Assembly: GCA_030626025.1 (NCBI GenBank)
Contig: DAOUPT010000011.1
Location: forward strand, 1-64,000
DNA from: Anderseniella sp.
GTDB lineage: Bacteria > Pseudomonadota > Alphaproteobacteria > Rhizobiales > Aestuariivirgaceae
DNA: 64,000 nucleotides
Reading direction: 5' to 3'
Shown here piece after piece: positions 42,686 through 50,925 of this stretch. Position numbers and translations under genes: made by a program. The number at the start of each line of letters is the position of its first letter. The stretch's first letter is position 1. Under the pieces are notes generated by a model, which made no database searches, was not told the DNA's origin, and was given only the letters and a program-made list of their open reading frames with translations.

Positions 42686-43306
42686 TCATCGAGTTGTGGC
42701 CATCAATACGCTGCCACCAATCATAAATGTCCCGCCTGTATATCCGATACGTTTTCTGGCCGACTTACTTTGGAAAAATTGGCGTGTGCGCCCGGCAACT
42801 AAAGCATACCCCGTGAGCAGAACAGCAACTACAATTGTAGAGGTTATCGTCAATATGACCATTTGTAGAGCCATATCTCTGGCTGGATCAATGAATTGCG
42901 CGAGAAAGGCCATGTAGAAAATAATGGCCTTTGGATTGAGAACAGCGGTTACAGCCCCGGCCCAAAGACTTCCCCAAGCGGATGAGGTCTGATGAGCTTC
43001 GGCAAAATAGCCGTTATCGTTTCGAGCTTCAGCGATTTGGCGACACCCAAGATATGCTAAGTAAATTACGCCAGCCCATTTAACGATCTGAAACAGGAGC
43101 GCAGACGCGGCGAGTATGGTTCCAACGCCCATAAATGATAGCCCCATTAACACGACGCCACCTACTATATCGCCAGCGATGCACATCATGGCGGCTTTCT
43201 TTCCTCTGGTCAGAGACTGCCCAACAACAAGCAGAACACTCGGACCGGGAATAAGGGTCAATACAATTCATGCTGTCGCAAATGCGAACCATGATTCTAA
43301 ACTCAT
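42686..43306 (-). pseudogene. LysE/RhtB family amino acid exporter with premature stop at codon 13
   Basis: From the ATG at 43306 the frame encodes MSLESWFAFATA, then a TGA (43270-43268), then continues as IVLTLIPGPSVLLVVGQSL, the standard LysE N-terminus. The remaining 191 codons are open and keep family features (AGAVTAVLNPKAIIFYMAFLAQFID, several membrane helices). A single nonsense change thus interrupts the first helix. Restart at the in-frame TTG at 43261 would drop part of that helix, so I call it a recent pseudogene, unless the stop is read through. It lies in the insertion slot just before spt. Confidence 0.8.
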
Positions 43307-43472
43307 AAGAGTGGTTTTCCAATTGAATTGTGCTCGGAGATTAGCAGACCATAGGTGAATTATAATTTTTATTATACCAAATAATCTCCATCACAGGTTT
43401 GTAACCTGAAACGGAATGTTCATGCCTACCTACTGATTTTACCCAACCTCCATGGCACAACACATCGCACTT

Positions 43473-44681
43473 CTACCCCGCTTTGGCCACCCCATGCCCG
43501 GCTGCAACCACCTGTCCGAACAGCTCGGTAATCCGATCGATCTCATCATTAGAATGGGCCGTAGAGACTGAGCAGCGCAGAAGGCATATTTTATTGGGGG
43601 TGCCGGGTGGCAGGGCTATGTTTACGTATACACCGGCATCCAGCAAGGCGTTCCACATGGCAATCGTTGTTGGTTCATCAGGGCAGCGCACGGCGATAAT
43701 CGGGCTGACTTCGTCACAGCCCATCTCCAGACCAAGTGCCTTGAAACCGTTGAACAACCGGGTTGAGTTTTCCTGCAACCGGTCACGGCGCTCGGGCTCG
43801 CGGGCCAGCAATTTGATCGCTTCCAGCGCCGTTGCCACCGAGGCCGGTGATGGCGAGGCGGTAAACATATAGGGTCGTGAATGATGGCGGATGGCCTCAA
43901 AATACGGGTGATTTCCCGCCCCGAAACCACCAATGGCGCCGACGCTTTTCGAGAACGTGCCAACCACAAAATCAGCATGTTCATAAAGCCCTGCTTCATC
44001 GGCAAGCCCGCGCCCGTTCGGCCCCAGCACGCCAAATGAATGAGCCTCATCCATCATCAATTGAAAACCGTATTGTTTTTTGACTTCAACAAAATCAGCC
44101 ATCGGTGCCCGATCGCCCATCATCGAATAAATGCCTTCCAGGACCACCAGTTTGCCACCTTCACTATCTTTTGAACGGGCCAGCCGCTTGGCCAGATCAT
44201 CGGCATCATTGTGGCGAAAGCGTACCAGACGGGCACCAGACAAAGTACAACCGTCATAAATTGAAGAGTGAGAATCCGCATCCAGATAAATGGTATCTTT
44301 CGGCCCGGCCACCCCGGCAATCATGCCCAGATTGGCCGCATAGCCGGTGGAAAAAACGATGCAGTGTTCAAGATCAAGGAACGCCGCCAGTTCAGCTTCC
44401 AGTTCCTTGTGCAAACCATAGGTGCCGTTGGCAATCCGCGAACCGGTCGTGCCGGTGCCAAACTCATCCAGCGCTTTTTTACCCGCTGCGATACAAGCCT
44501 TATCAAAGGTCACACCCATATAATTGTTGGTACCGGCCAGAATGGTTTCCTTACCATTGATCAGGCCGCGGGTCGGTGACAGAATTTTCTCATTGACCAG
44601 ACCAATGGCGTCCGACCCCGCCTCCAGCATCGCCTCATAACGTGCCATCAAAGGCTCAAATTTTTTCAGCAAGTCTACCAT
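43473..44681 (-). CDS. spt: Serine palmitoyltransferase
   Basis: The 402-residue PLP enzyme belongs to the alpha-oxoamine synthase family. It has GTNNYMGVTFDK, GTGTTGSRIANGTYGLHKELE, DEAHSFGVLGPNGRG (Asp211 binds the PLP ring nitrogen), and GTFSKSVGAIGG with the PLP lysine at about 245. Relatives include KBL and BioF. The SPT call rests on the gene order acyl-AMP ligase, SDR, acyl carrier protein, SPT, which is the core bacterial sphingolipid cluster known from Caulobacter. SPT condenses serine with an acyl thioester to 3-ketosphinganine. The 3-bp gap to the ACP gene suggests acyl-ACP as donor. Its 3' end is duplicated at 42389-42552. Confidence 0.88.
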   Translation of the reverse strand: MVDLLKKFEPLMARYEAMLEAGSDAIGLVNEKILSPTRGLINGKETILAGTNNYMGVTFDKACIAAGKKALDEFGTGTTGSRIANGTYGLHKELEAELAAFLDLEHCIVFSTGYAANLGMIAGVAGPKDTIYLDADSHSSIYDGCTLSGARLVRFRHNDADDLAKRLARSKDSEGGKLVVLEGIYSMMGDRAPMADFVEVKKQYGFQLMMDEAHSFGVLGPNGRGLADEAGLYEHADFVVGTFSKSVGAIGGFGAGNHPYFEAIRHHSRPYMFTASPSPASVATALEAIKLLAREPERRDRLQENSTRLFNGFKALGLEMGCDEVSPIIAVRCPDEPTTIAMWNALLDAGVYVNIALPPGTPNKICLLRCSVSTAHSNDEIDRITELFGQVVAAGHGVAKAG

Positions 44682-44684
44682 CGT

Positions 44685-44930
44685 CTAGCCCATTTCCTTT
44701 TGCACGACTTTGACCAGATCACTCATGGTGCGGGTATCTGAGAGCACATTTAATGGAATATCGATGTCATAGGCATCTTCAACTTCCATGATGAAATCCA
44801 TCACCGCAACCGAATCGATATTCAAATCGGTTGAAATATCGGTGGTTTCGGTCAGCTCGATATTATTGCTGTTAAACTTCTGCAACAGCTCTTTAAGCTT
44901 GCCGAGAATTTCCGCACTGCTGGCACTCAT
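44685..44930 (-). CDS. Acyl carrier protein dedicated to sphingolipid synthesis (AcpR-like)
   Basis: The 81-residue acidic protein is an acyl carrier protein with the phosphopantetheine Ser at about residue 40 in DLNIDSVAVMDFIMEVED. The usual DSL is DSV here, as in several specialised ACPs. The gene lies between the SDR gene (4-bp overlap) and spt (3-bp gap). The likely role is to carry the fatty acyl chain from the upstream acyl-AMP ligase to SPT. Confidence 0.9.
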   Translation of the reverse strand: MSASSAEILGKLKELLQKFNSNNIELTETTDISTDLNIDSVAVMDFIMEVEDAYDIDIPLNVLSDTRTMSDLVKVVQKEMG

Positions 44931-45919
44931 TTTACCGATTCTCCATGTTCTGATTTATCCTGACTTTTAACGCCCTGACCGCCACCGGGCAACCATCCGT
45001 TTTGCTGATACCAGTCAAGGGTAAGACAAAAGCCTTTTTTGAATTGCACTTGTGGCTGCCAACCCTCGATCTCCACCCCCTTTGCCACCCATTCAGGGTG
45101 ATAAAGTTCACGCACCTTTGCCGGTGAAAGAATAAACGCTTTGCCGCTCAATCTCGAAAACCATGACGTCAATACAGCGGCCAAGACCACCACTGGCCGC
45201 GGCAACAATGTCAGTGAAATGTGACGCCCTTGTGCCTGTCCAGCCAGATCAACAAGGTCGCCAAACCTATAACCGCCTTCACGACCATCATCCACCTCGA
45301 TGATGTCGGTTGGCACTTTGTTACTGCCCGTAACGCAAACCAGCAACGCCACCAGATCTTCAACAAAAATCCACGAAATCTTTTGATCCGCAAGTCCCGG
45401 CAATACTGCCCGCCTGCCGGTCAGCGCCTTAATCAATGGTAGCGTTGCTCTGTCACCGGGCCCGTAAACGGCCGGTGGCCGCACGATAACCAAACGGTCT
45501 TTTGCAATAATACCGGCCACAATGTCCTCTCCAGCCCGTTTGCTGGCTGCATAGTCAGACAATTGCGGCTCGCGCGCTGCCAGAGATGACACAAGAATAA
45601 AACGCCCTACCCCGGAAGCCTTTGTCACTTTAGCAACGTTCTCCGCCCCGGTCCGGTTCACGTCAAAAAACCCACCCCGGTCAACAGCCATAATCGCCCC
45701 GGCACAATGGACAACCGCATCAGCCCCGGAGATAAGCTTTTCAAGCGCCGCAGCATTATTCAGGTCACCGGCGACAATTTCCACCTGATCACTGACAAAA
45801 TCCACCTTTGCCACATCGCGCACCAGAACCCGCACTCGATAGTCAGCCGCCAGCAATGCAGACAGCAAATGGCCACCGACAAAACCTGTAACGCCGGTTA
45901 CTGCAACCAGTTTTTGCAT
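44927..45919 (-). CDS. Extended SDR (NAD-dependent epimerase family), candidate ceramide reductase CerR
   Basis: The 330-residue protein has the extended-SDR Rossmann motif VTGVTGFVGGHLLSALL, the acidic loop after VLVRDVAKVD, VVHCAGAIMAVDRGGFFDVN, and an active site with LVSSLAAREPQLSDYAASKRAGE containing YxxxK. In the Caulobacter cluster the SDR between ACP and acyl ligase reduces the 3-keto group of the oxidised ceramide. The same position here supports that call. It starts 34 bp after the acyl-AMP ligase stop. Confidence 0.82.
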   Translation of the reverse strand: MQKLVAVTGVTGFVGGHLLSALLAADYRVRVLVRDVAKVDFVSDQVEIVAGDLNNAAALEKLISGADAVVHCAGAIMAVDRGGFFDVNRTGAENVAKVTKASGVGRFILVSSLAAREPQLSDYAASKRAGEDIVAGIIAKDRLVIVRPPAVYGPGDRATLPLIKALTGRRAVLPGLADQKISWIFVEDLVALLVCVTGSNKVPTDIIEVDDGREGGYRFGDLVDLAGQAQGRHISLTLLPRPVVVLAAVLTSWFSRLSGKAFILSPAKVRELYHPEWVAKGVEIEGWQPQVQFKKGFCLTLDWYQQNGWLPGGGQGVKSQDKSEHGESVK

Positions 45920-45953
45920 AATTTCAGACCCGAAGGGTTAGAGCGGCTTTGGT

Positions 45954-47804
45954 CTAACCTACCGCAACCAGCGCTTCCTGACAAACAACATCAAGTGGCG
46001 CAATTTCACCTGACAGCAATTTGGATTTTGCCCCGGCCCGCGAAAGTTTGCCTGATGATGTAAAGGGCAGCGAACGGGTCGGCACCAGCAACACATCACA
46101 CTCGACTCCGGCAGAACGGTGGACAATTTTACTGACCTCACGACGCAAAGTCTCGCGGCGTGTCTCATCGGCATAACGGCACTGAACCAGAACCGTGACC
46201 TGTTCCTCGCCCAAGTCATCCTCAACGCCAAAGGCTGCAACATCACCACCGCGCAAATCATCTAATTGCTCGGCAGCCCATTCAATGTCCTGCGGCCAGA
46301 TATTACGACCATTATTCAAAATCAGGTCTTTGGCCCGTCCGGTCAGAACAATCTGACCATCCAGCATATAGCCCATGTCACCGGTATCCATGAAGCCATC
46401 AGCACCCATAATCGCATCGGTGGCTTCAGCATTAAGATAATAACCAACCATCAAGCTTGGCCCCTTGACCAGCACATGGCCAATTTCACGATCAGCCAAT
46501 TGCCGCCCGCTATCATCGCGCACAACCATTTCATGACCTGGCATAATCGAACCACAGGCGACAAAAGACCGGACTTTTTCCGGTTGGTTCAATTTATCAA
46601 TTTCACTGGCCGGAACAGCTTTGCCCGATGCTTTCATTTGAGTTCGGTCAACCACATCAACAATAATTTCGCTTTTCGGCGCTGCAAAAGAAATCGCCAG
46701 CGTAGCCTCTGCCATACCATAGCTGGGCATAAAAGCATTTGACTTAAACCCGGCCACACCGAGGCGGTCGACAAAATCGCTCAACACATCAGCGCGAACC
46801 ATATCACCGCCAATGCCGGCAATGCGCCAGTTGGAAAGGTCAAGCTCTTTGGCTCCACCATTGATCCGCCGTGCTGCCAAATCATAGCCAAAGGATGGTG
46901 CATAAGAAATCGTTGAACGATTTTCCGCCATCAATTTAAGCCACAAGGCAGGCCGGCGGGCAAAGGCTGGCGTTGCCATATAATCAACCGTTGCCTGCCC
47001 CATCATTGCCGCCAGACAAAACCCGACAAGCCCCATATCATGATAAAGCGGCAACCACGAAAAGGCCCGGTCATCATCGGTCAGCTGCATGCCGTGCTGC
47101 AAAATGGCTTGCGAGTTGGCGGTAATTGATTTTTGCGAAATCAAAACCCCTTTGGGAGCCGAAGTCGAACCCGAGGAATACTGAATATAGGCAACCTCGT
47201 CAGCTTCGAATGCTTGTAAATCACCATCTGAGGAAAATTCCGCCAATGCCTCATGGGTCAGAACCAAATGAACACTGGTTGTTCCAACCGCTTCACAAAT
47301 AATATCTTTGAGCGTTTCCGGGGTGATGATTGCAGAAGCATCGGCCGCATTCAACATGCCTGCAATTCGGATCACATAGGCATCATGGCCACCGATAGTC
47401 ATGGCATAGGGCACCGGACAGGGCACCAGACCGGCATATTGACAGGCAAAAAAAGTCACCACAAATTCAGGTCCGGTTTCAGCAACAATCGCAACCCGCT
47501 CACCGCGTTTAAGACCGGCATTCAAAAGTTTTGCACCGGTTTCAAGCGCCCTGGCACGCAGTTGACTGTAAGGCATAACATGCTGCAACGCCCCGCGCGG
47601 TGCATAAAAATTAAGCCCGGTATCGCCCTGTGCGGCGTAATCAAGCCCTTCAGTCAGTGTCGCAAACTCTCCCAGTATTTTCTTCATACCCACCGTCTTG
47701 CGCGGTGTTCTTGCAAGCACAACATCATCCTGCTGCGCTGCTGTATCGGCCGGTACTGTAGTCTGTACTTTAGCCTGTGTTTTGGAAAGTTCCTGGTTAA
47801 TCAA
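45954..47804 (-). CDS. Fatty acyl-AMP ligase / acyl-ACP synthetase of the sphingolipid cluster
   Basis: The 616-residue adenylate-forming enzyme has YIQYSSGSTSAPKGVLIS (P-loop), SWLPLYHDMGLVGFCLAAMM (FAAL-type motif), SYGMAEATLAISF, and DGFMDTGDMGYMLDGQIVLTGRAKDLIL. It groups with fatty acyl-AMP ligases that load ACPs rather than CoA. As the first gene of the SPT unit it probably charges the dedicated ACP. The start is a TTG at 47804 with AAGG upstream; an ATG at 47687 is an alternative that removes a 39-residue polar extension. Confidence 0.88.
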   Translation of the reverse strand: MINQELSKTQAKVQTTVPADTAAQQDDVVLARTPRKTVGMKKILGEFATLTEGLDYAAQGDTGLNFYAPRGALQHVMPYSQLRARALETGAKLLNAGLKRGERVAIVAETGPEFVVTFFACQYAGLVPCPVPYAMTIGGHDAYVIRIAGMLNAADASAIITPETLKDIICEAVGTTSVHLVLTHEALAEFSSDGDLQAFEADEVAYIQYSSGSTSAPKGVLISQKSITANSQAILQHGMQLTDDDRAFSWLPLYHDMGLVGFCLAAMMGQATVDYMATPAFARRPALWLKLMAENRSTISYAPSFGYDLAARRINGGAKELDLSNWRIAGIGGDMVRADVLSDFVDRLGVAGFKSNAFMPSYGMAEATLAISFAAPKSEIIVDVVDRTQMKASGKAVPASEIDKLNQPEKVRSFVACGSIMPGHEMVVRDDSGRQLADREIGHVLVKGPSLMVGYYLNAEATDAIMGADGFMDTGDMGYMLDGQIVLTGRAKDLILNNGRNIWPQDIEWAAEQLDDLRGGDVAAFGVEDDLGEEQVTVLVQCRYADETRRETLRREVSKIVHRSAGVECDVLLVPTRSLPFTSSGKLSRAGAKSKLLSGEIAPLDVVCQEALVAVG

Positions 47805-48011
47805 TTTGCTGACCTTACTAAATTACTCAATCGCTGCGTTTACAGCATTGTCGACTGAACAACTCGATTCAGCAGACCCTCATCCCATTTCCTGATGAGA
47901 GGTGACTATCAGTTTGATGTAAGTAAATAAAATCAAATGGTGTTTCAGTTTGTAACAAAGCGAAACAGCAGAAACACAGCAAAATATCAACGCCCGGAAA
48001 CACGGTGATTT

Positions 48012-48566
48012 TCAGCCCCCTGAAAACCACACACCAAAAGAAAAAAGTCCAATCACACCCAGCAAAACACCCAAAAACCACGCCATAACCAGCGCCGCAG
48101 ATGAGTATTTTTGCTCTGACACCTCATTTATCACGACGTCAGGCACTACACCGGGCAACATCTGTCGCTCGCGCAGCACAATGCGATTTGCGATATATTC
48201 GGTAATAGCCTCAATCATTTCAGCCTGGTTTTCAGTCTCAAACAACACTTCGCTAGAGTCCTGCCGGTCCCGCACCAGCTGATAATGCCGGGGCGTCGGC
48301 TTCATCACCACATAGGACACCAGATCAATCCATAATCGCGGCTTGTCACCACCAAGCAATTGCAGCTCGATAAACCTTTCCGCCTCAACCCGTCCTTTAA
48401 TCAGACCAGCCAATTCAAGCCGTAAAACCTCAAGCCGCAGCGTCGTGGCATCCAGATAGTCACTGCGCGCATCAAAATGCGACCCTTGCGCCTCGCGCGC
48501 ATGGCTAACGGCCTTGTCAAGCTGACTGGATGTTGCCAGTTCTGAATCTGACTGGTTACGCCCCAC
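48012..48566 (-). CDS. Conserved hypothetical protein with a C-terminal membrane helix
   Basis: The 184-residue protein has a mostly helical and charged body (LDKAVSHAREAQGSHFDARSDYLDATTLRLEVLRLELAGLIKGR), a beta-rich middle (RFIELQLLGGDKPRLWIDLVSYVVM ... YQLVRDRQDSSEVLFETEN), and one C-terminal transmembrane helix (AALVMAWFLGVLLGVIGLFSFGVWF). Similar small proteins are seen in alphaproteobacteria without known function. It lies 207 bp upstream of the acyl-AMP ligase on the same strand, so it may or may not be cotranscribed with the sphingolipid genes. Confidence 0.7.
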   Translation of the reverse strand: MGRNQSDSELATSSQLDKAVSHAREAQGSHFDARSDYLDATTLRLEVLRLELAGLIKGRVEAERFIELQLLGGDKPRLWIDLVSYVVMKPTPRHYQLVRDRQDSSEVLFETENQAEMIEAITEYIANRIVLRERQMLPGVVPDVVINEVSEQKYSSAALVMAWFLGVLLGVIGLFSFGVWFSGG

Positions 48567-48741
48567 TATAACTTACTCTCAAACTCTCAGGTACCAAAGC
48601 ACCTGTACACACCGCATCCTGACGCCACTATAAAGCAAATTTTCACCTGAAACAATTTACTTGCCTGCAACTCATATTACCGGTTGCGCATCCACATTAT
48701 AATACGTAGTATATTTCCAGATACTCCGGGGAGAACAGGAA

Positions 48742-49527
48742 ATGACGCGTCAGTCTCATCGACTTGCGCATGGCAGCGAGCATGCACTCAACATTTCAAG
48801 ACCGACTCTGCGGGCGATGATCGCCCTTGCAACCCTTTATACTGCCACATCTCCTCTCATGGCCGGACAGGGCTATATTACCGCCGGGTTTGCAGGCGGT
48901 CCAAAGGCATTGAACTCATATCAGGGCATCATCTACGCCCCCTTTGGCAATCTGTCAGAAACCGGACTTGTTTTACGGACCTGGAATAAAGCCTTCCGCT
49001 TTTCCTACAAAACCGACCTTGGACCAACAGCACTAAATGTGCCAATCACCGCACTGGGCCTCAGCCTTGAAGGCGAAGCAGGCTGGCAATTTGCCAATGA
49101 TCAGGGCCGCATCGCCCTTTATGGCGGCATTGTCTGGCGTGATCATTTTCTGACCCCCGATGACTCCCGTTCAAGTTTAAGCAAAAGCCGTATAGGGTTT
49201 TCTGCCACACTGGATGGCGAATACAAACTCTCAGCCGATTACGGCGTCATGGCCAATGCCAGCTTTCTGCAAGGCTTCAACCAATATTGGGTCCAGTCCC
49301 GCCCCTATATGAAAGTTGGTGACGGTTGGAAAGTCGGCCTAGATGCGGCCAGTTCCGGCGGCAAAGATTATAACAATACTCGCCTTGGTATTTTCGCCAG
49401 TGATTTCGAATATTCATTCTGGTCCAAAAAGCGCATGTTTTTCGGTGCCGAAGCCGGCATCCAATTCTCTTTAAAAGACAACAGATTCACCCCCTACGCC
49501 GGGTTGAACATGGGCTACTTGTTTTAA
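48742..49527 (+). CDS. bcsS: BcsS-like outer-membrane beta-barrel protein
   Basis: The 261-residue protein has an N-terminal export signal (MIALATLYTATSPLMAG) after a polar leader. It then shows alternating beta strands rich in Gly and aromatic residues, closing in an outer-membrane-like end (FTPYAGLNMGYLF). It resembles the cellulose biosynthesis protein BcsS family, including LEGEAGWQFANDQGRIALYGGIVWRDHF and NTRLGIFASDFEYSFWSKKRMFFGAEAGIQF. No bcs synthase genes are present, so a role in cellulose export cannot be shown here. The gene ends with a 4-bp convergent overlap with the oxidoreductase operon. Confidence 0.7.
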   Translation: MTRQSHRLAHGSEHALNISRPTLRAMIALATLYTATSPLMAGQGYITAGFAGGPKALNSYQGIIYAPFGNLSETGLVLRTWNKAFRFSYKTDLGPTALNVPITALGLSLEGEAGWQFANDQGRIALYGGIVWRDHFLTPDDSRSSLSKSRIGFSATLDGEYKLSADYGVMANASFLQGFNQYWVQSRPYMKVGDGWKVGLDAASSGGKDYNNTRLGIFASDFEYSFWSKKRMFFGAEAGIQFSLKDNRFTPYAGLNMGYLF

Positions 49528-50063
49528 CGATTCAGGCCCATTTCCCAGCCCTTTGCCAGCGCATCCTGATTAAGGTCAATATAAGCTTTGGGTGATCCGG
49601 CAGTGACCACTTTCTCCAGCGTTTCACGCTCGCACAATTTCCCTGCCGCACACAAGGCAGCCAGGGCAATGGTATTGGCAATGCGCCGGTTACCAAGACT
49701 GATCGCGGTTTCCAGCATTGGCAAGGCAACCAGTTGAAAGTCACCCTTTGGCGGTTCGGTAACGGTTTTGCTGTCAGTCACAACCACCGCTCCATCACCG
49801 ATCATGTCCTTGCTTTCTTCCACTGCCACCTGATCAAGCAGCACCAGAAAGTTCAGCTTGCTGACCAGCGGATAATCAGCCGGGCCATCACTGACAACCA
49901 AATCAGAACGCGACAGGCCACCGCGTGAGGTTGGTTCATAACTTTGTGACTGGGCCACACTACGCCCTTCCGAGACCAGCGCCTTGGACAACAAGCTGGT
50001 CGCCAGCATCAAGCCCTGTCCACCCGAGCCAGCAAGTCGAATTTCAATGTTTTGTTCCACCAC
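49524..50063 (-). CDS. korC: 2-oxoacid:acceptor oxidoreductase, gamma subunit
   Basis: The 179-residue protein is a Pfam POR gamma-type domain with RLAGSGGQGLMLATSLLSKAL, SYEPTSRGGLSRSDLVVSD and NTIALAALCAAGKL. In KorABC-type complexes it works with the alpha (pyrimidine-binding) and beta (TPP-binding) subunits to oxidise a 2-oxoacid to acyl-CoA and reduce ferredoxin. It is the last gene of the five-gene operon, separated from korB by one base. Confidence 0.85.
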   Translation of the reverse strand: MVEQNIEIRLAGSGGQGLMLATSLLSKALVSEGRSVAQSQSYEPTSRGGLSRSDLVVSDGPADYPLVSKLNFLVLLDQVAVEESKDMIGDGAVVVTDSKTVTEPPKGDFQLVALPMLETAISLGNRRIANTIALAALCAAGKLCERETLEKVVTAGSPKAYIDLNQDALAKGWEMGLNR

Positions 50064-50064
50064 T

Positions 50065-50925
50065 TCAATCCTTTTGCACAGGTTGCACAGGTTGTATTGG
50101 CCGGTTCATGTCGCGGTATTCAGGCCGTACACCTTTAACCAGCACCCCGGTTTTAAGTGCATTGGGCCGGAACGGGTCATCTACTTTGGTGCCATATGAA
50201 TCAGGTCGGGTTGAAGATTTCTGCGACAGGATCATCTCGGCAGACTCACCCAACTGGTTTTTACGTCCGAAAATCTCGGTACAGTCAGACATGATCTCAA
50301 CAAAGGAAAAACCGTTATAATCATATGCTTCCTTGATCAAATCCTTCAGCGTTGGCACCTGCATCGTCACTTCGCGTCCGACAAAACCAGCCCCAGCCGC
50401 CTCAGCCAGCTTGCAAGCATCAAACACCGGCTCGCGATTGCCACCCGGTGTGGTGGTAGTGTATCGGTCAGCCGACGTAGTTGGCGATACCTGGCCGCCG
50501 GTCATCCCATAAACCTCATTATTGAGCATCAGGCAGGTCATATTAACATTGCGCCGGCAGGCATGAATCAGATGATTTCCGCCAATCGCCAGACAATCCC
50601 CGTCACCAGTGATCACCACCACATGCAAGTCAGGCCGGGCCAGCGCCAGACCGGTTGCAAAAGCCAGTGGACGACCGTGCGTAGTATGGAATGTATTTGA
50701 ATCGATATAAGCCCCGAGCCGTCCCGAACAACCAATGCCACAAACCACCGCCAGCTTGTCCATCGAAATGTTGTTTTCATACAGCGCCCACATCATCGCC
50801 CGCAGGGCCATGCCGTGACCACAACCGGGACAGAGAAAATGCGGAAACAAATCAAGCCGCATATAATCGCGAACATCGAACTCTTCGGCGGAAACGTGAG
50901 CCTGAACACCCTCTTGTATATTCAT
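50065..50925 (-). CDS. korB: 2-oxoacid:ferredoxin oxidoreductase, beta (TPP-binding) subunit
   Basis: The 286-residue protein has CPGCGHG, GIGCSGRLGAYID, and the TPP motif GDGDCLAIGGNHLIHACRRN ending in MLNNEVYGMTGGQVSPTT. This is the beta subunit typical of 2-oxoglutarate or branched-chain oxoacid ferredoxin oxidoreductases. It overlaps korA by four bases. Cys residues near the N-terminus may bind a [4Fe-4S] cluster as in related enzymes. Confidence 0.9.
   Translation of the reverse strand: MNIQEGVQAHVSAEEFDVRDYMRLDLFPHFLCPGCGHGMALRAMMWALYENNISMDKLAVVCGIGCSGRLGAYIDSNTFHTTHGRPLAFATGLALARPDLHVVVITGDGDCLAIGGNHLIHACRRNVNMTCLMLNNEVYGMTGGQVSPTTSADRYTTTTPGGNREPVFDACKLAEAAGAGFVGREVTMQVPTLKDLIKEAYDYNGFSFVEIMSDCTEIFGRKNQLGESAEMILSQKSSTRPDSYGTKVDDPFRPNALKTGVLVKGVRPEYRDMNRPIQPVQPVQKD

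Noticed and set aside
42686-43261. Intact shorter LysE protein starting at TTG 43261
   Set aside because: It would lack part of the first membrane helix, and the conserved N-terminus is encoded upstream of an in-frame TGA, so a pseudogene is the better call.
47253-47858. 201-codon plus-strand open frame
   Set aside because: It is antisense to the acyl-AMP ligase gene; no motif and no ribosome-binding site.
48742-49527. Cellulose synthesis cluster
   Set aside because: Only a BcsS-like outer-membrane protein is present; no bcsA, bcsB or bcsC is nearby.
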